A stretch of DNA of 61,141 nucleotides, from positions 1 through 61,141 of the IMG/VR virus record IMGVR_UViG_3300037963_003681; one strand, 5' to 3'. Of the stretch, positions 57,102-61,141 are shown piece after piece. How positions within the stretch are numbered: the first letter of the stretch is position 1; each line of letters begins with the position of its first letter. Made by a program: the position numbers and the translations under genes. Source of the DNA: a virus. The notes beneath the pieces were generated by a model that was not told where the DNA came from, did not search any database, and saw nothing but the letters and a program-made list of their open reading frames with translations.

Positions 57102-57455
57102 TTGAAAACTTGCAAAGTAAATCCACTGAAACTAAATGAGACACGATTCCTAGCAGACGTTCACAATAAGGAGGGTCGATATGTTAAACGCTACTTTTTT
57201 AGCAACGGACTTGGCGCTAGTGTCGTCTGTCATGATGGTAGCTATGGTGGTCATTCAGGCTTTTTTGAGTTGGCGGTTATGAAGTATAAGCTCGGGACAG
57301 ACCCGGAACTAACAAGCAAGCTCATTTACGACACACAAATAAATAAAGATCTTGGCTGCGTAGATGTTCTTGCATGGCTTGACTTTCATGACGTAGCTGC
57401 TAAACTTATACAGATTCGTAACTATAACACTGGGGAGTACGCTATCAATGAATGA
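57102..57455 (+). CDS. Hypothetical protein with TTG start
   Basis: 117 residues. The start is taken as TTG 57102 because GAGGAG lies seven bases upstream and no in-frame ATG is available near. Product begins (M)KTCKVNPLKLNETRF, followed by a beta-rich half (GRYVKRYFFSNGLGASVVCHDGSYGG) and a helical half (VDVLAWLDFHDVAAKLI). Not recognised. Its end overlaps the next gene by eight bases. Confidence 0.6.
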   Translation: MKTCKVNPLKLNETRFLADVHNKEGRYVKRYFFSNGLGASVVCHDGSYGGHSGFFELAVMKYKLGTDPELTSKLIYDTQINKDLGCVDVLAWLDFHDVAAKLIQIRNYNTGEYAINE

Positions 57456-57609
57456 ACTTATAGAACAAAACCTTTACGATATACTTGACAAGTATGATAC
57501 AGCGAAGGTAAAACTATACTACCTTGCTTGTGCGGAAACAGGCGATGAGTACGGAATGAAAGTAGCAAACCACATTTTATATTGCAGGGGAGAAGAGACT
57601 TATGTATAA
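57448..57609 (+). CDS. 53-residue helical protein
   Basis: ATG 57448 preceded by a GGGGAG-type site a few bases upstream. MNELIEQNLYDILDKYDTAK... is all-helical with the second helix LYYLACAETGDEYGMKVANHIL. Overlaps the genes on both sides, which supports translation coupling. Function unknown. Confidence 0.55.
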   Translation: MNELIEQNLYDILDKYDTAKVKLYYLACAETGDEYGMKVANHILYCRGEETYV

Positions 57610-57895
57610 CACAGAAAAGCTAATGAGAAAATATCCTATGCTATCGGCTGCTTGGGATGAATGCACACAAATATGGGAAGGTATTGAGCAGAATGGAACG
57701 GTTCACAAATTCAATCGTAGAGTTTTACTATCTAATGGTATGGAAAGTAAATCAGGCCGTAAGGTGGATGATAGGTATCTTAGCAGTAATGATAAGATGA
57801 TTAATCCTGTAGGTAAGCCGGGGAGTGATGAAAGATTAGAGGCATTACGTTTACATTACGAGACAACCAACGAAGAATCACCATTTGGGACGTAA
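57602..57895 (+). CDS. 97-residue hypothetical protein, end of unit 2
   Basis: Start ATG 57602 with GGGGAGAAGAG upstream. Helical N-terminal part (MYNTEKLMRKYPMLSAAWDECTQIWEG), then a Lys/Arg/Asn-rich loop and C-terminal helix. No family. Last gene of the unit that begins at promoter P4. Its stop codon lies in the first copy of the GTAA..ACTTACG hairpin. Confidence 0.6.
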   Translation: MYNTEKLMRKYPMLSAAWDECTQIWEGIEQNGTVHKFNRRVLLSNGMESKSGRKVDDRYLSSNDKMINPVGKPGSDERLEALRLHYETTNEESPFGT

Positions 57896-57924
57896 ACCCT
57901 TACCAGTAAACGACTTACGGCAAC
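57891..57924 (+). repeat. GTAA..ACTTACGGCAAC hairpin element, copy i
   Basis: CGTAA (57891-57895) can pair with TTACG (57915-57919). The 3' part ACTTACGGCAAC (57913-57924) is identical to copy ii at 59197-59208. The element overlaps the gene's stop codon. Confidence 0.65.
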
Positions 57925-57940
57925 CGAGCCCGCAGCGAAG

Positions 57941-57962
57941 GGTGGTGTACATATGTACCACC
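57941..57962. repeat. 22-bp imperfect inverted repeat centred on TACATATGTA
   Basis: GGTGGTG-TACATATGTA-CCACC: outer arms GGTG and CACC pair with a two-base bulge around the perfect palindrome TACATATGTA. Possible operator or cruciform in an intergenic stretch without a gene. Confidence 0.6.
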
Positions 57963-57975
57963 TAACCCACAGGGC

Positions 57976-58021
57976 TGGATAATATGGATACAGCCAGCGA
58001 GAAAAGCCGGAAATTTTTCTG
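57976..58021 (+). repeat. Conserved intergenic element, copy 1
   Basis: Contains the 17-mer ATATGGATACAGCCAGC (57982-57998), followed by GAGAAAAGCCGGAAATTTTTC. The same 17-mer and a similar AAAAGC..AAATTTTC tail occur at 60193-60240. GGCTG and CAGCC inside copy 1 can form a hairpin with a 13-base loop. It lies upstream of P5. Confidence 0.8.
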
Positions 58022-58043
58022 TTTTTTATTCAAGATATCCACC

Positions 58044-58068
58044 TGGACAAACCGATATCATATATATA
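58044..58068 (+). promoter_or_regulatory. Rightward promoter P5 (weak)
   Basis: TGGACA (58044-58049) followed by CCGATA (58052-58057) and a TATATATA run (58061-58068). Spacing to the -10 is not optimal. It would serve the 52-residue gene at 58093. Confidence 0.4.
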
Positions 58069-58092
58069 GGAAACAATACCACACGGAGAAAA

Positions 58093-58251
58093 ATGATGTT
58101 GACAATCGCCACACTATTGAGTATGTTTGTAGGATTCGAGGGATATGATAATGGCAAAGTTTACTTTGGAGTTTATACCCCTCAATGTGAGTATGGTTAT
58201 GTGATCACGCCGGAGGAAATTTACTTGGACACAATTTTTGAAAAAAACTAA
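58093..58251 (+). CDS. 52-residue small protein, possibly exported or membrane-associated
   Basis: ATG 58093 with CGGAGAAAA directly upstream; a second ATG follows. The first 15 residues MMLTIATLLSMFVGF are hydrophobic and could be a short membrane or signal segment without a positive N-terminus. The rest (EGYDNGKVYFGVYTPQCEYGYVITPEEIYLD) is beta-like and acidic. Function unknown. Confidence 0.55.
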   Translation: MMLTIATLLSMFVGFEGYDNGKVYFGVYTPQCEYGYVITPEEIYLDTIFEKN

Positions 58252-58260
58252 ATTTTTCAC

Positions 58261-58288
58261 TTGACAACGCCGATAATGTATGTATACT
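58261..58288 (+). promoter_or_regulatory. Rightward promoter P6
   Basis: TTGACA (58261-58266), 16 bases containing CCGATA (58270-58275), TATACT (58283-58288); leader has ATAACAC (58295-58301). Because it covers base 58280, the upstream in-frame ATG there is unlikely to be the start of the next gene. Confidence 0.8.
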
Positions 58289-58321
58289 TGGAATATAACA
58301 CTTAACCTTGGAGACTTGATT

Positions 58322-58540
58322 ATGACACCGCAAGAAAACATTTATCGTTCAGATGAAGACGTTGTTGATGGGCTTGACATTCGTGACATGATGGAGGATG
58401 ATCAGTACGAACATGCCTTCTATGATGATGTTGATGACGGACAGCCTGATCTTGAGCAGGAATGTGACGACCTGTACGGATACGGGCCGGAATGGGATTG
58501 CTACCACGATTGTATTGACTATCCAGAGGATTGGGGGTAA
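58322..58540 (+). CDS. Strongly acidic 72-residue protein
   Basis: Start ATG 58322 (MTPQENIYRSDEDVVDGLD) with GGAG at 58310-58313. About one third of residues are Asp or Glu; also Tyr/Cys/His-rich near the end (YGYGPEWDCYHDCIDYPEDWG). Such DNA-mimic-like composition is common among phage inhibitors of DNA-binding host enzymes, but this is inference from composition. First gene of the unit from P6. Confidence 0.65.
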   Translation: MTPQENIYRSDEDVVDGLDIRDMMEDDQYEHAFYDDVDDGQPDLEQECDDLYGYGPEWDCYHDCIDYPEDWG

Positions 58541-58543
58541 AAT

Positions 58544-58726
58544 ATGGACATGCCATACTATTTTGACGAATTTGCGACTGAAGATATACAGATGTGGGTG
58601 CGTGAGGCAGGCAAGGAAATTCCACGGGCAAAGTTGAGAGGAGACTTGGACGATGTAAAAAATTGGGAAAATATTGTTCGATCAGGTTCTAAGGAATTAC
58701 TACGACGATGGAGGGACGGAGAATGA
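58544..58726 (+). CDS. 60-residue protein with amphipathic helices
   Basis: MDMPYYFDEFATEDIQMWVREAGKEIPRAKLRGDLDDVKNWENIVRSG-type sequence: acidic aromatic start followed by basic amphipathic helices to the end (SKELLRRWRDGE). Three bases after the previous stop. GGGGG before the start is the probable ribosome site. No family recognised. Ends within the next start (ATGA). Confidence 0.6.
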   Translation: MDMPYYFDEFATEDIQMWVREAGKEIPRAKLRGDLDDVKNWENIVRSGSKELLRRWRDGE

Positions 58727-58950
58727 ATAACGCTATGGATCCAAATTTCAGATATTACGACTGTTCAAATATTGTCAATGAAATTACTGGCGAAGAGGAA
58801 AACAATTTGTCGATAATGGTAGCAGTGCCTAAGATTGATCTTAGTACAGCAGAGAATAGACAGGAAAATCTAGCGGCCATTTCAGGTATTGTAGAGGAGC
58901 AATACGGTGGCGGTGTCGAAAGTTTTACTTGTGAGGAGTATACAGGATGA
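58723..58950 (+). CDS. 75-residue early protein
   Basis: Start taken at ATG 58723 (MNNAMDPNFRYYDCSN) with GGAGGG upstream and an ATGA overlap with the previous stop; an in-frame ATG five codons earlier lacks this. Beta-type core NNLSIMVAVPKIDLS and helix AENRQENLAAISGIVEEQYG. Function unknown. Coupled to the membrane protein gene downstream by ATGA. Confidence 0.6.
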   Translation: MNNAMDPNFRYYDCSNIVNEITGEEENNLSIMVAVPKIDLSTAENRQENLAAISGIVEEQYGGGVESFTCEEYTG

Positions 58951-59138
58951 GTTTTTTAGAATTAGATTTTGCTAGTGTTGTAATCGGTTACGCTATTGGT
59001 GTCGCTCTAATGTGGAGCATACACACACTTTTATTTGAGGAGGAACTTGATGAATCGACGACAAAGAGACACGATGAAGCTGTTAGGAATAGCCCTTATT
59101 CTTGGAATTATCCTTACGATAGCTCTACATCTAACTGA
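58947..59138 (+). CDS. Single-span membrane protein (63 residues)
   Basis: MSFLELDFASVVIGYAIGVALMWSIHTLLFEEELDES...: one transmembrane helix (~10-30) with an acidic-polar C-terminal tail. A second membrane microprotein is nested in another frame over its 3' half (59050-59169). The short N-terminus and single span fit holin-like, spanin-like or host-membrane-effector roles; none can be chosen from sequence. Confidence 0.7.
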   Translation: MSFLELDFASVVIGYAIGVALMWSIHTLLFEEELDESTTKRHDEAVRNSPYSWNYPYDSSTSN

Positions 59139-59169
59139 AGGGGCGGCGGCTCCACCTAACTTTTTATAA
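59050..59169 (+). CDS. 39-residue membrane microprotein overlapping the previous gene
   Basis: ATG 59050 preceded by GAGGAGGAAC, the strongest ribosome site in this arm. MNRRQRDTMK carries positive charges, then LLGIALILGIILTIALHL is a perfect transmembrane helix, followed by TEGAAAPPNFL. N-in topology is predicted by the positive-inside rule. It overlaps the 63-residue membrane protein gene by 89 bases in another frame. No lipobox Cys, so it is not a classic Rz1 spanin. Confidence 0.75.
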   Translation: MNRRQRDTMKLLGIALILGIILTIALHLTEGAAAPPNFL

Positions 59170-59171
59170 AT

Positions 59172-59240
59172 CCGCGTAACTCGTTGCTGTATAAGGACTT
59201 ACGGCAACGGGGCGGGCTCAAAATTTTTTTTATTTTTTCT
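59172..59240 (+). terminator. Terminator with GTAA..ACTTACGGCAAC element, copy ii
   Basis: CCGC (59172-59175) pairs with GCGG (59212-59215) and CGTTGC (59182-59187) with GCAACG (59204-59209), followed within six bases by an A-run and an uninterrupted T-rich tract (about 59223-59238). In addition GTAA (59176-59179) could pair with TTAC (59199-59202) inside the loop, forming a pseudoknot. It ends the unit 58322-59169. Confidence 0.75.
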
Positions 59241-59241
59241 A

Positions 59242-59270
59242 TTGACAGCTAAAGTTTTGCATGGTAAAAT
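59242..59270 (+). promoter_or_regulatory. Rightward promoter P7
   Basis: TTGACA (59242-59247), 17 bases, TAAAAT (59265-59270), then TCGATATAACAC (ATAACAC 59277-59283) and AGGAGG (59286-59291). It drives the 103-residue gene. Confidence 0.85.
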
Positions 59271-59298
59271 GTCGATATAACACTTAGGAGGAAACAAT

Positions 59299-59610
59299 AT
59301 GACACACGCAGAAGCAACCGCATTAGTTTTGGGAAAGAATAACAGAATGCAACGCAAGGTAGCCAACAATACCACCGCAAGAATCAAGCCGGATGGTAGC
59401 GTAGCTTTCATGCTGTACAGTACAGACGTTGTGACTATTCACGATGACGATAGCGTAACGCTAAGGCATGGTGGACACAAAACAGACACAACAAAAAACA
59501 GAATCAATCGTTTCAGTCCTTTTTATGTACGCCAAAAAAATTGGGAATGGTATGTAAATGGGATTGCAGCTTTTGAGGATGGAATGACGATTAAGAATTA
59601 TAAGTCTTGA
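59299..59610 (+). CDS. Conserved phage hypothetical protein
   Basis: 103 residues, start ATG 59299 with a full AGGAGG site. NNTTARIKPDGSVAFMLYSTDVVTIHDDDSVTLRHGGHKTDTTKNRINRFSPFYV is a pattern seen in many phages: beta strands with DVVTI and a TTK-x-RINR motif. Function is unknown. The sequence suggests a small beta-barrel core with a terminal extension WEWYVNGIAAFEDGMTIKNYKS. It forms a one-gene unit between P7 and P8. Confidence 0.75.
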   Translation: MTHAEATALVLGKNNRMQRKVANNTTARIKPDGSVAFMLYSTDVVTIHDDDSVTLRHGGHKTDTTKNRINRFSPFYVRQKNWEWYVNGIAAFEDGMTIKNYKS

Positions 59611-59635
59611 CACGGTGTCAAGTCTATGGTAGAAT
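59606..59635 (+). promoter_or_regulatory. Rightward promoter P8 with perfect inverted repeat over the -35
   Basis: TTGACA (59607-59612), 17 bases, TAGAAT (59630-59635). The -35 lies inside CTTGACAC-G-GTGTCAAG (59606-59622), a perfect 8-bp inverted repeat with a one-base spacer, ideal for a dimeric repressor. It also overlaps the stop codon of the preceding gene. The only strong rightward promoter here without a CGATA box. Confidence 0.8.
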
Positions 59636-59671
59636 GTTAGTATGGTTTTTTCACACTTTGGAGTTTTTATT

Positions 59672-60055
59672 ATGGATAACGTGTTTATTTCTCTGAGCAT
59701 TATTGTTGTATCGGCTACAGCGTTGGTAATGTTCGGTATCTATTCTGTTTACGGTGGTCGTGCTGCTAGTCTATGCGAAGCAAAGCCGGGGCAGGTTTAC
59801 AATTTCGAGTACATGCAGCCATTGAATGGTGAAAGCAAGCGTGTACTGGCAAGAGTCATCGAGAAGCCGCACAGGTTTTCCGATGCTAACCTTCGCAGTA
59901 TGAATGCTAGGTCTTCTTATCGTAAGAATGATCCGACATTCAAACGAACTAATCACATCGTGACATGTGAAACGCACGATGGTGAAATTCGACAGTTCTA
60001 CTGTGAACGTGTCAAGAATTGCCGCAAGCCGCTGTTTGGTACGCTTGTGGCGTAA
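59672..60055 (+). CDS. Membrane-anchored conserved phage protein
   Basis: 127 residues from ATG 59672 (MDNVFISLSIIVVSA); GGAG at 59659-59662 favours this start over the ATG at 59642, which is at the predicted transcription start. A transmembrane helix (~4-26) is followed by a soluble domain with YNFEYMQPLNGESKRVLARVIE and RSMNARSSYRKNDPTFKRTNHIV, then a C-terminal HDGEIRQFYCERVKNCRKP motif. The soluble part looks like a small beta domain common in phage hypotheticals. Function unknown; placement suggests an early membrane-associated role. Confidence 0.65.
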   Translation: MDNVFISLSIIVVSATALVMFGIYSVYGGRAASLCEAKPGQVYNFEYMQPLNGESKRVLARVIEKPHRFSDANLRSMNARSSYRKNDPTFKRTNHIVTCETHDGEIRQFYCERVKNCRKPLFGTLVA

Positions 60056-60083
60056 CGCTCTCTTCGTGGTGTGTGTGAACCGG

Positions 60084-60112
60084 CCTAAGTTGTTGCCTAG
60101 CAATGACTTAGG
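60084..60112 (+). repeat. Hairpin element, copy iv: CCTAAGT..ACTTAGG
   Basis: CCTAAGT-TG-TTGC-CTA-GCAA-TG-ACTTAGG: stem of seven plus four base pairs with a symmetric internal loop and a three-base loop. It is related to the other ACTTACG elements and stands 28 bases after the stop of the membrane gene. Confidence 0.75.
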
Positions 60113-60135
60113 TTCGGTCATGCCCGCACGATTTC

Positions 60136-60164
60136 CGTAAGTGCTTGCCAGCTATAGACTTACG
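60136..60164 (+). repeat. Hairpin element, copy iii: CGTAAGT..ACTTACG
   Basis: CGTAAGT (60136-60142) and ACTTACG (60158-60164) are perfect reverse complements around a 15-base loop containing TTGCC. Same family as copies i, ii and iv. Confidence 0.7.
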
Positions 60165-60192
60165 ACGATTTGTCCTACCCAAACCAACCCGT

Positions 60193-60240
60193 TGGATTAT
60201 ATGGATACAGCCAGCCAAAAAAGCGCAAAATTTTCTCAAG
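60193..60240 (+). repeat. Conserved intergenic element, copy 2
   Basis: Carries the exact 17-mer ATATGGATACAGCCAGC (60199-60215) and a similar AAAAGCGCAAAATTTTC tail as copy 1 at 57976-58021. It lies between the hairpins and promoter P9, the same order as copy 1 before P5. Confidence 0.8.
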
Positions 60241-60247
60241 ATTATTG

Positions 60248-60275
60248 TTGACACAGGACGATAATAGGGTATACT
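60248..60275 (+). promoter_or_regulatory. Rightward promoter P9
   Basis: TTGACA (60248-60253), 16 bases with ACGATA (60258-60263), TATACT (60270-60275), then GGAGG before the ATG at 60302. It drives the Gp88-like gene. Confidence 0.8.
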
Positions 60276-60301
60276 AAGGTGAAACACTAACGGAGGCAGT
60301 T

Positions 60302-61075
60302 ATGAAATTCTCAGCAGCAAATACTAAGCTCAAAAAATTATACAAACTCGCAACAACAATTCTCAAGCGGTGGTTGGGTCAGAAAATTGGACGGTCTACT
60401 CCCAAAGTTTATTCTTTCGATATTTTATCGGGGGTAGACTGTCCTTTTGCTTTCAACTGCAAGTCTCAGGCCGAAGAACAGGCAGACGGTAGTCGCAGAA
60501 TCAAGGACGGGCCAGATACAAAATTCCGTTGTTTTTCTGCTAGTCAAGAAGTATTGTTCACTAATACATATCTCAGCCGCAAGCGTAATCACGACGCTAT
60601 TCACGCACTAGCAACGTCCGACGATATGGCAGACGCATTGTGTGCAGCATTACCCAAGGATGCCAGAGTCGTTCGTATTCATGTGTCTGGCGATATGTTC
60701 AGTCACAAGTATTTCATGGCATGGATCAAAGTCGCAGAGCGTAATCAAGATGTTTTATTCTATGCTTACACTAAGTCTCTGACGTATTGGGTTCGTAGTC
60801 GTGACCTTGTGCCGACTAATCTTGTTCTGACTGCATCATACGGTGGTCGTGACGATCATCTGATTGCAGAGCATGGTCTGCGATCTGCTAAGGTTGTTTT
60901 CAGCAGACAAGAAGCCGCCGATCTTGGTCTGGAAATCGACAACGACGATAGTCATGCTTGCGATCCGACAAAAGCAAATCAGGATTTTGCTCTGCTGATT
61001 CACGGCGTTCAACCCAAGGGCAGCAAAGCAGCGGAAGCCTTGAAGATTCTCAAAAAAGAGGAGGTAGCAGCATGA
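60302..61075 (+). CDS. Gp88-like phage protein
   Basis: 257 residues. Matches the layout of the phage Gene product 88 family as I know it: a Cys-containing entry segment (DILSGVDCPFAFNCKSQAE, then FRCFSAS), a helix, the strand-loop VVRIHVSGDMFSHKYFMAWIKVAE and VLFYAYTKSL, then LVLTASYGGRDD. Family function is unknown. The Cys set and the repeated beta-alpha strands suggest a partial radical-SAM-like or TIM-type fold, but no CxxxCxxC signature is present. The basic N-terminus LKKLYKLATTILKRWLG is unusual. GGAGG precedes the ATG. The stop overlaps the next gene (ATGA). Confidence 0.75.
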   Translation: MKFSAANTKLKKLYKLATTILKRWLGQKIGRSTPKVYSFDILSGVDCPFAFNCKSQAEEQADGSRRIKDGPDTKFRCFSASQEVLFTNTYLSRKRNHDAIHALATSDDMADALCAALPKDARVVRIHVSGDMFSHKYFMAWIKVAERNQDVLFYAYTKSLTYWVRSRDLVPTNLVLTASYGGRDDHLIAEHGLRSAKVVFSRQEAADLGLEIDNDDSHACDPTKANQDFALLIHGVQPKGSKAAEALKILKKEEVAA

Positions 61076-61141
61076 AAGCCTACGTAGCATCTGGTAATTT
61101 TAGGAAAGTAATAAATTCGGATCTTGGCAAAAAAGATATAA
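61072..61141 (+). CDS. Partial gene at the right edge
   Basis: ATG 61072 overlaps the stop of the Gp88-like gene and has GAGGAGGT upstream. The 23 visible residues begin MKAYVASGNFRKVINSDLGK. Too short for assignment; it is probably cotranscribed with the Gp88-like gene. Confidence 0.75.
   Translation, partial: MKAYVASGNFRKVINSDLGKKDI

Noticed and set aside
57485-57510. TTGACA followed by a TA-rich box inside the 53-residue gene
   Set aside because: It encodes Leu-Asp-Lys in a coupled gene and has no good -10; neighbouring genes overlap so no promoter is needed.
58280-58321. Upstream start for the acidic protein at 58280
   Set aside because: This ATG lies within the promoter P6 spacer and -10 box; the later ATG has GGAG and fits the leader.
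1-61141. tRNA genes, CRISPR arrays, insertion sequences, integrase or attachment sites
   Set aside because: Looked for by eye on both strands in gene-free stretches; none seen. Gaps are short and filled by promoters, hairpins and repeats.
1-61141. Alternative genetic code with stop reassignment
   Set aside because: TAA, TGA and TAG all end plausible genes (TAG ends gmd and the collagen-like fibre), and long genes have no internal in-frame stops.

Overview
This window is part of a tailed double-stranded DNA phage genome. It shows the full set of virion hallmark genes: large terminase, portal, maturation protease, decoration and major capsid proteins, head-tail joining proteins, tail tube and tape measure. 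No tail sheath gene is visible and the tape measure is at least 2160 residues long, so a siphovirus with a very long non-contractile tail (above about 300 nm by the usual ruler rule) is the best reading. The host is unknown. It must be a bacterium that reads sigma-70-like TTGACA/TATAAT promoters. Base composition and gene style fit an environmental (aquatic) phage, but this is an impression and not proven.

Layout. From 55214 down to base 1 everything is read leftward in one almost gapless structural block. In transcription order: a 57-residue ORF and a sigma-like factor with a cysteine cluster; a helix-turn-helix coiled-coil protein (possible small terminase); GDP-mannose 4,6-dehydratase; HNH endonuclease; ERCC4-type nuclease; large terminase; portal; fused protease-scaffold (with an internal start for a separate scaffold); decoration protein; major capsid protein followed by a terminator. 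Then comes a first fibre cassette (134-, 96-, 2339- and 102-residue proteins), a connector protein, and a second fibre cassette (142, 4438, 383, 563, 878 and 1451 residues). After these come the neck genes, tail tube, three proteins at the tail-chaperone position, a terminator, and the tape measure running off the left edge. The five large fibre/adhesin genes take about 30 kb, roughly half of the window, and sit between the capsid and neck genes instead of after the tape measure.

From 55295 to the right end everything is read rightward. This part holds an 81-residue DNA-binding protein, a repeat-rich 300-bp control region, and then a series of short transcription units encoding small proteins of mostly unknown function: a second HNH nuclease, zinc-ribbon and acidic microproteins, two overlapping single-membrane-span proteins, conserved phage hypotheticals and a Gp88-like protein. 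The units have their own sigma-70-type promoters, many with a CGATA box and a shared ATAACAC leader. They are separated by intergenic segments carrying a recurrent GTAA..ACTTACG hairpin and a 17-bp conserved repeat. The second HNH gene is visibly more GC-rich than the AT-rich structural block, so the right arm looks mosaic.

How it may work together: rightward promoters resembling host promoters would fire early to make small host-takeover proteins. The leftward block may be switched on from the control region and possibly by the phage sigma-like factor. Gmd could supply a deoxysugar precursor for changing host surface or virion glycans. The exceptionally large modular fibre set (collagen-like, LamG, Fn3, cadherin-like, YHYH, cupredoxin-like and Mtd-N-like parts) would do the host recognition.
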